The notes: generated by a model not told the origin, from the sequence alone. Positions 1 through 9,087 are shown, numbered from the stretch's first letter. The stretch is DNA of 64,000 nt from Staphylococcus cornubiensis (GCF_900183575.1 NZ_FXUZ01000001.1:186001-250000), one strand, 5' to 3'. A program made the numbers and translations.

Positions 1-669
1 TATCGTGATAAAGAGGATAAAGAAAAATATTATGACGACGACGATATGTGGAACACTGCTGAAGCAATGTTAAAAGAAGCTGTCGATGAACTTGGTTTAC
101 CGTATGAAGAAGCGATTGGTGAAGCGGCGTTCTACGGCCCTAAATTGGATGTTCAAGTAAAAACAGCGATGGGTAAAGAAGAAACATTATCTACAGCACA
201 ACTTGACTTCTTATTACCGAAAAAGTTTGAACTCACATACATTGGTAAAGATGGAGAACATCATCAACCTGTTGTCATTCACCGTGGTGTTGTGTCAACA
301 ATGGAACGCTTTGTTGCCTTCTTAACTGAGGAAACAAAAGGGGCGTTTCCAACTTGGTTAGCTCCACAACAAGTTGAAATCATTCCAGTTAACAACGACT
401 TGCATTACGATTACGCACGTCAAATTCACGACGAATTAAAATCACAAGGTGTTCGTGTGCATATTGATGATCGTAATGAAAAAATGGGTTACAAAATCCG
501 TGAAGCACAAATGAAGAAAATTCCTTACCAACTTGTTGTAGGGGACAAAGAACTTGAAAACAATGAAGTTAATGTCCGTCAATATGGTTCAAAAGATCAA
601 AAAACAGTTGAAAAAGATACATTCATTTGGGATTTAGTCGATGAAATCCGTTTGAAAAAACAAAGATAA
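1..669 (+). CDS. thrS: Threonyl-tRNA synthetase, C-terminal part (5' end outside window)
   Basis: The reading frame is open from base 1, so the gene begins upstream and only the last 222 residues are present (family length about 645). ThrRS charges tRNA-Thr in the cytoplasm. The visible part holds the end of the class II catalytic domain, including a motif 3 sequence [11 protein letters not shown] with its conserved arginine. The anticodon-binding domain begins near [10 protein letters not shown] and runs to the stop. The protein is close to S. aureus ThrS as I remember it. No strong terminator follows; the next element is the lysine riboswitch of lysP with its own promoter. The upstream leader, if there is one, lies outside the window. 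Confidence 0.96.
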   Translation, partial: YRDKEDKEKYYDDDDMWNTAEAMLKEAVDELGLPYEEAIGEAAFYGPKLDVQVKTAMGKEETLSTAQLDFLLPKKFELTYIGKDGEHHQPVVIHRGVVSTMERFVAFLTEETKGAFPTWLAPQQVEIIPVNNDLHYDYARQIHDELKSQGVRVHIDDRNEKMGYKIREAQMKKIPYQLVVGDKELENNEVNVRQYGSKDQKTVEKDTFIWDLVDEIRLKKQR

Positions 670-671
670 TG

Positions 672-700
672 TTGATAGGTACATGTCTATCATGTATAGT
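672..700 (+). promoter_or_regulatory. Sigma-A promoter of the lysP riboswitch transcript
   Basis: A -35 box TTGATA (672-677) and a -10 box TATAGT (695-700) are separated by 17 bases, immediately after the thrS stop. Transcription from here would start about 35 bases before the lysine riboswitch. Confidence 0.6.
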
Positions 701-737
701 AATAAATGAAACAATTTATAATACGATTTGATTGAGT

Positions 738-899
738 TAGAGGCGCAATTTTGATGAGTAGGCGGTTGGGTTGTAGGATGGTACAAAGCCCCGACATGCG
801 AAAGGCAAAGTTGCCGAAACAAGTATTGGCCATCACTAGTGCTTGTTGGGCTAACGTTCGAAAGGCGTTAGACTGTCACAAATGTGATGTGCTACCGAT
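738..899 (+). promoter_or_regulatory. Lysine riboswitch (L-box)
   Basis: The stretch has the hallmark blocks of the lysine riboswitch in the right order: AGAGGCGC near 739, the AAAGGCAAAGTTGCCGAA block near 800, the GGCC/GGGCT segments, and a closing GTGCTACCG near 890. It precedes an intrinsic terminator and then a lysine-type permease gene. This is the known architecture for lysine-dependent transcription termination of lysP in Firmicutes. High lysine should stabilise the terminator at 912-957 and switch the transporter off. Confidence 0.93.
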
Positions 900-911
900 T
901 CATAAATAATG

Positions 912-957
912 AGCAGAGGTGGCATCAACATAGATGTCATCACTGCTTTTATTTTTT
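912..957 (+). terminator. Lysine-riboswitch-controlled terminator
   Basis: Hairpin whose outer arms are AGCAG and CTGCT (with GGTGgCATC against GATGtCATC inside), followed by a T-rich tract TTTTATTTTTT. It lies directly between the riboswitch aptamer and lysP. Confidence 0.85.
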
Positions 958-1034
958 ACAAGATTGATTTAAAAATGAAATTAGCTTCACACAGTTTGTC
1001 TTAACCTCTAAGCAATTAGGAAAGGATTAAGAAA

Positions 1035-2543
1035 ATGAGTAATGAAAAAACGGGAAATCAAAATGAAGTTCAGCGCCATTTAAAAGATCGTCATATTTCG
1101 ATGATTGCGATTGGTGGTGCCATTGGAACTGGATTGTTTATGACATCAGGTGGTGCCATTCATGATGCAGGTCCTTTAGGCGCACTGTTAGGTTATGCGA
1201 TTATCGGTATCATGGTTTTCTTCTTAATGACATCATTAGGAGAAATGGCGACTTACCTCCCTGTCACAGGTTCTTTTAGTACGTATGCGACACGTTTTGT
1301 CGATCCATCTTTAGGATTTGCTTTAGGGTGGAACTATTGGTTCAACTGGGTGATCACTGTAGCAGCCGATGTGACGATAGCTGCACAGGTCATTCAATAT
1401 TGGGCACCATTGCAATTTTTACCTGCTTGGGCATGGAGTTGCCTCTTTATGGTCATTATTTTTGGTTTAAATGCCCTATCAGTACAAGTTTATGGTGAAA
1501 GTGAATATTGGTTTGCGTTCATCAAAGTAGCTACTGTCATTATCTTTATAATTGTAGGTTTACTTACAATTTTAGGGATTATGGGTGGTCAAGCAGTGGG
1601 CTTTGATACATTTACGTCAGGGGATGGACCGATATTAGGTGATGGCTTTGGCGGTAGCTTATTAGTCGTATTCGGTGTATTTTTAGTTGCCGGATTCTCT
1701 TTCCAAGGTACTGAATTAGTTGGTATCACTGCAGGTGAGTCAGAAAATCCTGAGCGTGCCGTACCGAAAGCGATTAAACAAGTGTTCTGGAGAATTTTAC
1801 TCTTTTACATTTTAGCCATTTTTATTATCGGAATGCTTATCCCATACAACTCTTCTGCATTAATGGGTGGCGGTGATGATATTGCAACATCACCATTTAC
1901 ACTCGTATTCAAAAATGCGGGGCTTGCGTTTGCAGCTTCGTTTATGAATGCTGTCATCTTAACATCTGTGTTATCAGCGGGTAACTCGGGGATGTATGCA
2001 AGCACACGTATGTTGTATTCAATGGGTAAAGATGGACTAGCATCAAAAGCATTCAGCCGTACGAATAAAAACGGGACGCCAATGCTATCCATGTTATCTA
2101 CAGCGTTAGTCGTTGTTTTGATTTTCGTATTGCAACATGTAAGTGGAGATGCATATGAATATATCGTTGCAGCAAGTGGTTTAACAGGCTTTATTGCTTG
2201 GGTGGGTATTGCGGTGAGCCATTATCGTTTCCGTAAAGCTTTTGCCGCACAAGATTACGATGTGCATAAGTTAAAATATCAAGCAAAGTGGTTCCCATTC
2301 GGTCCAATTCTTGCTGCTGTACTTTGTATTATTGTGATTATCGGACAAGATGTCGACTTGATTCAGGGCGGCGATTTTGAATTAAATCGTTTCTTAATTA
2401 CGTATATGGGTATTCCAGTATTTTTAGCGTTCTTCATTTATCATAAAGTTCGCTATAAAACAAAATTAATTCCATTAAAAGACGTCAACTTAGATCCAAA
2501 TGTGAAAACAGTTGAAAAAAACTTTCAAAAAAAGATTGACTAA
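1035..2543 (+). CDS. lysP: Lysine-specific amino acid permease
   Basis: This 502-residue integral membrane protein belongs to the amino acid-polyamine-organocation superfamily and should import lysine by proton symport. The family motif GGAIGTGLF sits at residues 27-35, before the first membrane helix, and about twelve hydrophobic segments follow. The C-terminal tail is short and lysine-rich. The ATG is preceded by the Shine-Dalgarno sequence AGGAAAGGA at 1019-1027. Substrate specificity is inferred chiefly from the lysine riboswitch immediately upstream, which fits the LysP annotation better than other members of this family. The gene is monocistronic: infC has its own promoter, which begins inside the last codons of lysP. 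Confidence 0.93.
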   Translation: MSNEKTGNQNEVQRHLKDRHISMIAIGGAIGTGLFMTSGGAIHDAGPLGALLGYAIIGIMVFFLMTSLGEMATYLPVTGSFSTYATRFVDPSLGFALGWNYWFNWVITVAADVTIAAQVIQYWAPLQFLPAWAWSCLFMVIIFGLNALSVQVYGESEYWFAFIKVATVIIFIIVGLLTILGIMGGQAVGFDTFTSGDGPILGDGFGGSLLVVFGVFLVAGFSFQGTELVGITAGESENPERAVPKAIKQVFWRILLFYILAIFIIGMLIPYNSSALMGGGDDIATSPFTLVFKNAGLAFAASFMNAVILTSVLSAGNSGMYASTRMLYSMGKDGLASKAFSRTNKNGTPMLSMLSTALVVVLIFVLQHVSGDAYEYIVAASGLTGFIAWVGIAVSHYRFRKAFAAQDYDVHKLKYQAKWFPFGPILAAVLCIIVIIGQDVDLIQGGDFELNRFLITYMGIPVFLAFFIYHKVRYKTKLIPLKDVNLDPNVKTVEKNFQKKID

Positions 2544-2564
2544 TATACACTGAGTTGGTATGAT
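2536..2564 (+). promoter_or_regulatory. Sigma-A promoter of the infC operon
   Basis: TTGACT (2536-2541), a 17-base spacer and TATGAT (2559-2564). The -35 box overlaps the end of lysP, and transcription would start near 2571, just before the L20-type leader. Confidence 0.65.
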
Positions 2565-2570
2565 TGTATC

Positions 2571-2740
2571 TGTTGAATACGAAACGGACCAAGTAGAAGC
2601 TACCCGCTTCTCACCTGTAGCGACGCAGCAAGCTGTTGGCAGGTTAACGATTAAACATGTAGTGTATGTTCATGTTGACGTGAGAAGCGGGGGTTGAATA
2701 ACCCTCGCTTTTTTTCGTACTTGGACCATTCGTAAACTTT
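2571..2740 (+). promoter_or_regulatory. Ribosomal protein L20 leader / attenuator of infC-rpmI-rplT
   Basis: The leader contains two mutually exclusive structures. CCCGCTTCTCAC (2603-2614) is perfectly complementary to GTGAGAAGCGGG (2680-2691). The last bases of that partner (2687-2691) are also the 5' arm of a terminator hairpin at 2687-2708, which is followed by seven T residues. In Bacillus the infC operon is repressed by L20 through such an attenuator (the Rfam L20 leader of Firmicutes). Position and layout match, although I recognise it by architecture and not by a covariance-model hit. Confidence 0.82.
2687..2716 (+). terminator. Attenuator terminator in the infC leader
   Basis: GCGGGGGTT (2687-2695) pairs with AACCCTCGC (2700-2708) around a four-base loop, followed by TTTTTTT. 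This is a classic intrinsic terminator placed ahead of infC. Confidence 0.88.
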
Positions 2741-2755
2741 CTGGAGGTGTCAATC

Positions 2756-3274
2756 ATAGCTAAGGATCAAACGCAAGTTAACGAAAAGATTCGCGCAAAA
2801 GAATTACGTGTCATCGGGCAAAATGGTGACCAAATTGGTGTAAAATCTAAAAATGAAGCATTGGAAATGGCAGACCGACTTGGGTTGGATGTTGTCGTTG
2901 TTGCTCCAAATGCTAAACCACCAGTTGCTCGTATTATGGATTACGGCAAATACAAATTCGAGCAACAGAAAAAAGAAAAAGAAATGAAGAAAAAACAAAA
3001 AGTCATCAACGTTAAAGAGATCCGTTTAAGCCCAACAATTGAAGAACACGACTTCAACACTAAGCTTAAAAACGGACGCAAGTTTTTAACGAAAGGTGAC
3101 AAAGTAAAAGTTTCAATTCGTTTCAGAGGGCGTGCGATTACGCATAAAGAAATTGGACAACGCGTGTTAGAGCGATATGCTGAAGCGTGTCAAGACCTTG
3201 CAACAATCGAGCAAAAACCGAAAATGGAAGGTCGCCAAATGTTTCTTATGTTAGCCCCAATTAATGAAAAATAA
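2756..3274 (+). CDS. infC: Translation initiation factor IF-3
   Basis: IF-3 binds the 30S subunit and enforces correct start-codon choice. The N-domain, a basic linker (a [15 protein letters not shown] stretch near residue 75) and the C-domain are all present. The start is unusual. A GTG at 2747 is in frame, but it lies inside the Shine-Dalgarno sequence GGAGGTG (2743-2749), so it cannot use that site. The in-frame ATC at 2753 and ATA at 2756 are correctly spaced, and ATA is best placed (8 bases after GGAGG). IF-3 genes commonly use such poor start codons for autoregulation. If the GTG were used, the protein would begin MSIIAKDQ at 2747. First gene of infC-rpmI-rplT. Confidence 0.95.
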   Translation: MAKDQTQVNEKIRAKELRVIGQNGDQIGVKSKNEALEMADRLGLDVVVVAPNAKPPVARIMDYGKYKFEQQKKEKEMKKKQKVINVKEIRLSPTIEEHDFNTKLKNGRKFLTKGDKVKVSIRFRGRAITHKEIGQRVLERYAEACQDLATIEQKPKMEGRQMFLMLAPINEK

Positions 3275-3300
3275 AAAAGTGATAATAGGAGGAAAACATC

Positions 3301-3501
3301 ATGCCTAAAATGAAAACCCACCGCGGAGCTGCGAAACGTGTAAAAAGAACTGGATCTGGTCAACTTAAACGTTCTAGAGCTTACACTTCACATTTATTCG
3401 CTAACAAATCAACAAAACAAAAGCGTCAATTACGTAAAGCTTCATTAGTATCAAAAAGTGATGCAAAACGCGTAAAACAATTATTAACATACGTTAAATA
3501 A
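3301..3501 (+). CDS. rpmI: 50S ribosomal protein L35
   Basis: A 66-residue, very basic protein starting [20 protein letters not shown], the standard L35 N-terminus, and of normal family length. It binds 23S rRNA late in 50S assembly. A strong AGGAGGA-type ribosome binding site lies just before the ATG, 26 bases after the infC stop. Middle gene of the L20-controlled operon. Confidence 0.98.
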   Translation: MPKMKTHRGAAKRVKRTGSGQLKRSRAYTSHLFANKSTKQKRQLRKASLVSKSDAKRVKQLLTYVK

Positions 3502-3572
3502 TCATTCTAAAAGTACGAAATATATGAGAGGTATGACAGATCATACCGTAGAGATAAAAGGAGGAATTTATT

Positions 3573-3929
3573 ATGCCACGTGTTAAAGGTGGAACAGTAA
3601 CAAGAGCGCGTCGTAAAAAGACAATCAAATTAGCTAAAGGTTACTTCGGTGCGAAAAGCACATTATATAAAGTTGCAAAACAACAAGTTATGAAATCAGG
3701 TCAATATGCATTCCGTGACCGTCGTCAAAGAAAACGTGATTTCCGTAAATTATGGATTACTCGTATCAATGCGGCTGCACGTCAACATGACATGAGTTAC
3801 TCTCGTTTAATGAATGGCTTAAAACAAGCTGGTATTGACATTAACCGTAAAATGTTATCAGAAATCGCTATCTCAGATGAGAAAGCATTTGCTGAATTAG
3901 TAAACCAAGCGAAAGCAGCTTTAAAATAG
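3573..3929 (+). CDS. rplT: 50S ribosomal protein L20
   Basis: L20 is an early 23S rRNA-binding assembly protein, and in Bacillus it is the repressor of its own operon through the leader RNA. The 118-residue product starts [19 protein letters not shown] and has the long basic N-terminal helix followed by the globular domain that begins near [12 protein letters not shown]. An AAAGGAGGA ribosome binding site precedes the ATG. It is the last gene of the operon, and a hairpin terminator follows at 3935-3973. The leader at 2571-2740 suggests feedback control by this protein. Confidence 0.98.
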   Translation: MPRVKGGTVTRARRKKTIKLAKGYFGAKSTLYKVAKQQVMKSGQYAFRDRRQRKRDFRKLWITRINAAARQHDMSYSRLMNGLKQAGIDINRKMLSEIAISDEKAFAELVNQAKAALK

Positions 3930-3934
3930 TAGAG

Positions 3935-3973
3935 AAAGAGTTGGGGTCTATTGTGACGCGCCAACTCTTTTTC
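3935..3973 (+). terminator. Terminator of infC-rpmI-rplT
   Basis: AAAGAGTTGG (3935-3944) and CCAACTCTTT (3961-3970) form a 10-bp stem followed by TTTTTC, just after the rplT stop. Confidence 0.88.
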
Positions 3974-4038
3974 ATTATGACTTTACCAAAATTCATTTCT
4001 TTTGTTACGATATAAAAAACGAATAAAAGGAGCTCACA

Positions 4039-4650
4039 ATGTCTAAATTTGATGAACAAATTACTGTAGTCCCACGTCGTATACTTTTTGAAGAAGAGAC
4101 GCTTGCATTTAATGGCTTTTTAGCACAAACAGAAGAAAACAGTCAAAAGATTTATGAAAAGCTCTCTCAATATGAAGTGAAAAGACGCGGTGATATGGAA
4201 GAAGATCCGAGTTATAAACAATTGATTAGTTATTGCTTAATCGAAAATGAACATCATGAACTACTCGTATATGAACGTTTATCTGGTGGTGGAGAAGCAC
4301 GTCTACATGGCAATTCATCTATCGGTGTAGGAGGCCATATGAACGATGTGCCTGAAGCAAATCGCATTGATGAAGTCATTAAAACGAATGCGAGTCGTGA
4401 ACTTGAAGAGGAAGTTGGCGTTGAAATCAATGAACAAACGCCACTTGACTTTATAGGTTTTATAAATGATGACAATAATGAAGTTGGTCAAGTTCATATC
4501 GGCGTTGTGTTTAAGGTGAAAGTCAAACAACAAGATGTCGAAGTACGCGAAACAGATACGTTAAAGATTCAGTGGCAACCTTTAAGTCAAATTAAAGATA
4601 CAAGTGCATTTGAATCATGGAGTGCATTAATATTAGAACAGTTGAAATAG
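4039..4650 (+). CDS. Nudix-family hydrolase (substrate unknown)
   Basis: A 203-residue soluble protein with the catalytic half of a Nudix box. E112, then seven residues, then R120-E-L-E-E-E-V-G-V128 match Ex7REUXEExGU, which binds the metal for diphosphate hydrolysis. The glycine that normally starts the box five residues before the glutamate is not there. The nearest candidates are G98/G99 in GVGGHM, so the box carries an expanded G-to-E spacing. The N-terminal ~60 residues precede the Nudix fold and resemble a conserved staphylococcal protein sometimes labelled phosphoesterase. The next gene follows directly and the two probably share a transcript. Substrate cannot be deduced from the sequence. 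Confidence 0.85.
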   Translation: MSKFDEQITVVPRRILFEEETLAFNGFLAQTEENSQKIYEKLSQYEVKRRGDMEEDPSYKQLISYCLIENEHHELLVYERLSGGGEARLHGNSSIGVGGHMNDVPEANRIDEVIKTNASRELEEEVGVEINEQTPLDFIGFINDDNNEVGQVHIGVVFKVKVKQQDVEVRETDTLKIQWQPLSQIKDTSAFESWSALILEQLK

Positions 4651-4659
4651 GTGAGTTTG

Positions 4660-5583
4660 ATGTCTGATATTATCCCATTCCCTAAACTCAAAGAAAAGTT
4701 GATACACGAAATGACAGAAGCATTCGAAAATGAACATTATGAGCGTGCCTATGACCGATTTAATGAATATGAACGCCATTTTGAACTGACTTCTCAACTC
4801 GCTGTATTAAAATGTGAATTATTGTGGGAACTAGGCGCTTATCTTGAATTAAAAGAAGAAACCAACATTTTAATGATGCAAGGTTTTCCGCCTTATGACA
4901 CATTTATCGTGTATTATATTAAAAGTTTGTACGCATTAGAACAATATAAAGCGACAGTTGAAATGGTCGACCAGGTGCTTGATGAAGTGAATGCGCATGA
5001 AACGCGAATGACATTGTTGCCTATTAAAAATCGCGCGCAAGCAAAGTTGGAAGAACGTCAAGATTATATGCTGCATCGATTGCAACGATTTACAGAATTG
5101 AGTCACTATGATCAAACGCAATTAGTGCTCGCATTGATTGACGATAATGTGTATCAATTCGCCGAGACGTTTGCTTACTTATTAGCACATGAGCCTATTG
5201 TTTCAAGTGTACAAAGTCTGATGCTTGAATATTTACGTTTTGCTCGATACAATCAGTCCGTTACGGTAAATAAAGATTTTCGTCAATTTCAAGTAAAGCC
5301 TTTAGAACTGACTGGTATTGAACAAACCGTTTTTAAAGATCAATTATTACCTGAAGTGATTGAGGCGCTGGAATCTGATATGCCATCGCTTGTACATGAA
5401 GCCTATATTCTACTCAATACACATAATATTTCACTTTATCCCGCAAATATTTTAGAATATGGCACTGTAGAGATGTGGCGTGAAGCGTATGTTGCATATT
5501 TCCACGAGTTAATGGGTAAGGAAATCAATGTACATTCATCTCACTTAGTTATATTTAAACTCATAAAATCGTTAAATACATAG
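4660..5583 (+). CDS. Conserved helical repeat-like protein, function unknown
   Basis: A 307-residue hydrophilic, largely alpha-helical protein conserved in staphylococci, starting MSDIIPFPKLKEKL. The pattern (ERAYDRFNEYERHFE, then several 30-40 residue helical units) looks TPR-like, but I do not see clear consensus repeats. The ATG at 4660 is preferred over the in-frame GTG at 4651. The GTG follows the stop of the Nudix gene directly and overlaps the ribosome binding site AGGTGAG. The genes are so tightly packed that translational coupling with the Nudix gene is likely. No signal peptide or membrane segment is evident. I do not assign a function. Confidence 0.85.
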   Translation: MSDIIPFPKLKEKLIHEMTEAFENEHYERAYDRFNEYERHFELTSQLAVLKCELLWELGAYLELKEETNILMMQGFPPYDTFIVYYIKSLYALEQYKATVEMVDQVLDEVNAHETRMTLLPIKNRAQAKLEERQDYMLHRLQRFTELSHYDQTQLVLALIDDNVYQFAETFAYLLAHEPIVSSVQSLMLEYLRFARYNQSVTVNKDFRQFQVKPLELTGIEQTVFKDQLLPEVIEALESDMPSLVHEAYILLNTHNISLYPANILEYGTVEMWREAYVAYFHELMGKEINVHSSHLVIFKLIKSLNT

Positions 5584-5592
5584 GTCTCGTTA

Positions 5593-5621
5593 TTTCAAAC
5601 AAGGTCAACCTATGTTATAAT
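5593..5621 (+). promoter_or_regulatory. Promoter of tig
   Basis: Extended -10 element TGTTATAAT (5613-5621) with a weak -35 TTTCAA (5593-5598) at 17-base spacing, about 50 bases before the tig start codon. Confidence 0.6.
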
Positions 5622-5670
5622 AAAGAAGTTGAAAAATTTTAAAAATGATAAATCATGGAGGTTTTTATAC

Positions 5671-6984
5671 ATGACAGCAACTTGGGAAAAAAAAGAAGGT
5701 AATGAAGGATTACTACAAGTAAACGTACCTGCAGAAGAAGTAGATAAAGCTTTAGATCAAGCTTTCAAAAAAGTAGTGAAACAACTTAACGTACCTGGTT
5801 TCCGTAAAGGGAAAGTGCCACGTCAAATTTTCGAACAACGTTTTGGCGTAGAAGCTTTATATCAAGATGCAGTAGACATCTTATTACCAAAAGCATACAG
5901 TGAGGCTGTATTAGAAACAGGTATCAACCCTGTAGACCAACCTGAAATCGAAGTTACACAAATCGAAAAAGGTAAACCGTTTACTTTTGATGCAACTGTA
6001 ATCGTTGAACCTGAAGTAGAATTAGGTGACTACAAAGGTTTAGAAATTGAAAAACAAGATACCGAAGTAACAGAAGAAGAATTCAACAAAGCAGTAGAAC
6101 AACGTCTTGACGCAATGACTGATATGGTAGTTAAAGAAGACGGTCAAGTTGAAGAAGGCGACACAGTTAACTTAGACTTTGATGGTTACGTTGACGGTGA
6201 ACAATTCGAAGGTGGCCAAGCTGATGGATACGACTTAGAAATCGGTTCAGGTATGTTTATCCCAGGTTTCGAAGAACAACTTGTTGGTTTAAAAGTTGGG
6301 GAAGAAAAAGATGTCGAAGTGACATTCCCAGAAGAATACCATGCAGAAGAATTAGCTGGAAAACCTGCTGTATTTAAAACAAAAATCAATGAAATCAAAG
6401 CGAAAGAAGTACCAGAATTAGACGATGAGCTTGCAAGTGAATTAGATTCTGATGCAAACACTGTAGATGAATTTAAAGCAAACTTACGTAAAAAACTTGA
6501 AGAACAAAAGAAAACAGATGCTGAAAATGCTCAAAAAGAAGAAGCGATTACTTTAGCAACTGAAAATGCTAAAATCGATATTCCTGATGCAATGGTACGT
6601 ACAGAGCAAGACCGCATGATGAGCGAATTTGCACAACGTATCCAACAACAAGGTTTAGACTTAAACACTTACTTCCAAATTTCAGGTCAATCAGAAGATG
6701 ATTTACGTGAACAAATGAAAGAAGACGCAGAGTTACGTGTGAAAACTAACTTAACTTTAGCAGCGATTGCTGACGCAGAAAACATTGAAGTGACTGATGA
6801 AGATGTAGACAAAGAACTTCAAACAATGAGCGAACAATTTAATATCTCTGTTGAAGATATTAAGCAAACACTTGGTAACACTGATCTTGTTAAAAATGAC
6901 GTCCGTGTGAAAAAGGTCATTGACTTATTAGTAAAAGAAGCAAAATTAGTTGAAGCTGCTTCAGAAGGTAACGAAGAAGCATAA
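5671..6984 (+). CDS. tig: Trigger factor, ribosome-associated chaperone and peptidyl-prolyl isomerase
   Basis: The 437-residue product begins [10 protein letters not shown] after the ribosome binding site GGAGG (5657-5661). The in-frame TTG at 5629 is rejected because it has no ribosome binding site and lies only a few bases past the -10. The ribosome-docking signature GFRKGK is at residues 43-48, at the same place as in E. coli. The FKBP-type isomerase domain follows (about 160-245, with [11 protein letters not shown] and [13 protein letters not shown]), then a long helical C-terminal chaperone domain ending in an acidic tail. It holds nascent chains at the exit tunnel. clpX follows after a 600-base gap and has its own promoter. 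Confidence 0.97.
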   Translation: MTATWEKKEGNEGLLQVNVPAEEVDKALDQAFKKVVKQLNVPGFRKGKVPRQIFEQRFGVEALYQDAVDILLPKAYSEAVLETGINPVDQPEIEVTQIEKGKPFTFDATVIVEPEVELGDYKGLEIEKQDTEVTEEEFNKAVEQRLDAMTDMVVKEDGQVEEGDTVNLDFDGYVDGEQFEGGQADGYDLEIGSGMFIPGFEEQLVGLKVGEEKDVEVTFPEEYHAEELAGKPAVFKTKINEIKAKEVPELDDELASELDSDANTVDEFKANLRKKLEEQKKTDAENAQKEEAITLATENAKIDIPDAMVRTEQDRMMSEFAQRIQQQGLDLNTYFQISGQSEDDLREQMKEDAELRVKTNLTLAAIADAENIEVTDEDVDKELQTMSEQFNISVEDIKQTLGNTDLVKNDVRVKKVIDLLVKEAKLVEAASEGNEEA

Positions 6985-7068
6985 GCACAATCACGCATAC
7001 ATTAGGAATGCGTTGTATTGAAACTTTCATTATTCATTTGTACGATAAAATCAAATGAAGGTCAACGC

Positions 7069-7107
7069 GTGGGACCACACATCAACTACAACGATGTGTG
7101 GTCCCAC
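7069..7107 (+). repeat. Perfect 15-bp inverted repeat downstream of tig
   Basis: GTGGGACCACACATC (7069-7083) and GATGTGTGGTCCCAC (7093-7107) are exact reverse complements around a nine-base loop. There is no T tract after it, so it is either a Rho-type or processing-stabilising hairpin at the end of tig, or a protein-binding site. Confidence 0.85.
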
Positions 7108-7170
7108 TACACAACTATTAATGAACTGTTTCAACACTAAATATTTTAATATAATGTGATGTCAACCGGG

Positions 7171-7215
7171 GTGGGTTGTTGAAATCAAATGAAGGCCATT
7201 TGACAACAACCGCAC
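7171..7215 (+). repeat. Second hairpin between tig and clpX
   Basis: GGTTGTTG (7174-7181) pairs with CAACAACC (7204-7211) and CAAATG (7186-7191) pairs with CATTTG (7197-7202). GTG/CAC adds three outer pairs past a one-base bulge. A possible -10 box lies about 20 bases upstream. Confidence 0.6.
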
Positions 7216-7529
7216 TCCGCTTAGTATTTATGACAATATCTCATGAAAAAGGTTGCCTTATCGTATTTTTGCAAATGATTTGATTTTTATGTCGTAAGCA
7301 CTTAGTATATTAACGGCAAGCTTGGGGAATTTCATTCAACATGCAAAGTTACATTTAACTGTAAATATTTTTGTTGGGTGAGGCGTGTTGGTATGAAACT
7401 TTATGAAGACACTACGAATTAAAATAGATGAGATACAGAAGTTGAGGATGACTTTTACTAGTTGACACAATATATCACATCATTTGTGTGTTGTTGTGCA
7501 ATATGCAAAAAACTTGAAATGGTCTATAT

Positions 7530-7558
7530 TTGCGTAATAGAATGCTTTCTAGTATAGT
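7530..7558 (+). promoter_or_regulatory. Promoter of clpX
   Basis: TTGCGT (7530-7535), 17-base spacer, TATAGT (7553-7558), with the clpX ATG 28 bases further on. Confidence 0.55.
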
Positions 7559-7585
7559 CGTAAAAGAACAGGGGTGTAATAAAGT

Positions 7586-8848
7586 ATGTTTAAATTCAAT
7601 GATGATGAAGAAAACTTAAAATGTTCTTTCTGTGGTAAAGATCAAGACCAAGTTAAAAAATTGGTTGCAGGTAGTGGCGTATATATTTGTAATGAGTGTA
7701 TTGAACTATGCGCTGAAATCGTTGAAGAAGAATTAAATCAACAACAAACAGAAGAACTCACTGAATTACCAACACCAAAAGAAATTATGGATCAATTAAA
7801 CAGCTATGTCATCGGCCAAGAAAAAGCGAAGAAATCATTGGCTGTAGCGGTTTATAATCACTACAAACGTGTGCAACAACTTGGACCTAAAGACGATGAA
7901 GTTGAATTACAAAAAAGTAATGTCGCTTTAATTGGGCCAACAGGTAGCGGTAAAACATTATTAGCACAAACATTAGCACGTACGTTAAATGTACCTTTCG
8001 CAATTGCGGATGCAACAAGTCTTACAGAAGCAGGTTATGTAGGTGAGGACGTTGAAAACATTTTATTACGTTTAATCCAAGCTGCTGATTTTGATATTGA
8101 TAAAGCAGAAAAAGGTATTATTTACGTCGACGAGATTGATAAGATTGCACGTAAATCTGAAAATACGTCTATTACACGAGACGTATCAGGTGAAGGTGTA
8201 CAACAAGCATTGCTTAAAATTTTAGAAGGTACAACAGCAAGTGTGCCGCCACAAGGTGGACGTAAACATCCAAACCAAGAGTTTATTCAAATTGATACGA
8301 CAAACATCTTATTTATTCTTGGTGGTGCGTTTGATGGTATTAATGAAGTCATTAAACGTCGTCTCGGTGAAAAAGTAATTGGTTTTGCTAGTAATGAAGC
8401 GTCTAACTTTGACGAAGCAAGTTTATTAGAGCAAATCCGTCCAGAAGATTTACAAACTTATGGTCTGATTCCTGAGTTTATCGGTCGTGTTCCGATTGTT
8501 GCAAACCTTGAAACACTTGATGTTGAAGCGTTGAAAAACATTTTAACACAACCTAAAAACGCGCTTGTTAAACAGTACACGAAAATGCTTGAACTAGACG
8601 ATGTTGCATTAGAATTCACTGATGACGCATTAGCAGCAATTAGTGAAAAAGCAATTGAACGAAAAACAGGTGCACGTGGCTTACGTTCAATTATTGAAGA
8701 AGCATTAATTGATATTATGTATGACATTCCTTCAACAGAAAACGTCGTTAAAGTTGTCATCACAAAAGATACAATTGTGAATGAAACAGAGCCTGAACTC
8801 TACGACGCTGAAGGTAATCTTGTTAATACAACAAAAACATCTGCATAA
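7586..8848 (+). CDS. clpX: ATP-dependent protease ATPase subunit ClpX
   Basis: ClpX unfolds tagged substrates and feeds them to ClpP. The 420 residues contain the N-terminal zinc-binding domain (C13, C16, C35, C38), Walker A GPTGSGKT at 117-124, and Walker B VDEID at 181-185. The IGF loop that docks on ClpP is at 265-267, and a C-terminal sensor domain with ARGLRSI completes the protein. All catalytic signatures are intact and the length is normal. The ribosome binding site is AGGGGTG before the ATG. The gene stands alone between its own promoter and a strong terminator at 8891-8937. I see no tandem CtsR heptads upstream. Confidence 0.98.
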   Translation: MFKFNDDEENLKCSFCGKDQDQVKKLVAGSGVYICNECIELCAEIVEEELNQQQTEELTELPTPKEIMDQLNSYVIGQEKAKKSLAVAVYNHYKRVQQLGPKDDEVELQKSNVALIGPTGSGKTLLAQTLARTLNVPFAIADATSLTEAGYVGEDVENILLRLIQAADFDIDKAEKGIIYVDEIDKIARKSENTSITRDVSGEGVQQALLKILEGTTASVPPQGGRKHPNQEFIQIDTTNILFILGGAFDGINEVIKRRLGEKVIGFASNEASNFDEASLLEQIRPEDLQTYGLIPEFIGRVPIVANLETLDVEALKNILTQPKNALVKQYTKMLELDDVALEFTDDALAAISEKAIERKTGARGLRSIIEEALIDIMYDIPSTENVVKVVITKDTIVNETEPELYDAEGNLVNTTKTSA

Positions 8849-8890
8849 GATCACGGTTCAGTCATCGAACGGTTGAACAGCTTAATTATA

Positions 8891-8937
8891 AAAGGCTGAG
8901 TTTCGTAATCAGGTCGGATTATGACTCAGCCTTTTTA
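8891..8937 (+). terminator. Terminator of clpX
   Basis: AAAGGCTGAGT and ACTCAGCCTTT form a stem with further pairing GTAATC/GATTAT inside, followed by a run of T. Confidence 0.9.
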
Positions 8938-9087
8938 TTTGGCGTTAATACAAAGAACAAATGTCTGAATTTAAAAAGATGATTAACATTACACGAAGAA
9001 AACAAATAAATCATTTGTTGAAATACTTTAAGAAGTTAAGGTAATCTTAAAATAGTACAATGATACATAAAAGAGGTGGATAAACTG

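Larger units (their letters stand above)
6985..7585 (+). other. tig-clpX intergenic region with two hairpins and a short direct repeat
   Basis: No coding region is credible here. The gap holds a perfect 15-bp inverted repeat (7069-7107), a second hairpin (7171-7215), and the sequence AAATCAAATGAAGG twice (7048-7061 and 7182-7195), each copy lying just before or inside a hairpin. A TATAAT at 7150-7155 precedes the second hairpin. The clpX promoter is at 7530-7558. The size and structure leave room for a small RNA, but I cannot assign one. Confidence 0.6.

Noticed and set aside
634..822. Minus-strand 62-codon frame at the thrS end
   Set aside because: It lies antisense to the lysine riboswitch; its composition is explained by the RNA structure.
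2804..2998. Minus-strand Phe-rich frame opposite infC
   Set aside because: It is the complement of the lysine-rich IF-3 linker; no ribosome binding site.
7055..7067. CtsR heptad-like AAGGTCAA upstream of clpX
   Set aside because: It is only a single half-site, not the tandem repeat CtsR needs, and lies more than 450 bases before the clpX promoter.
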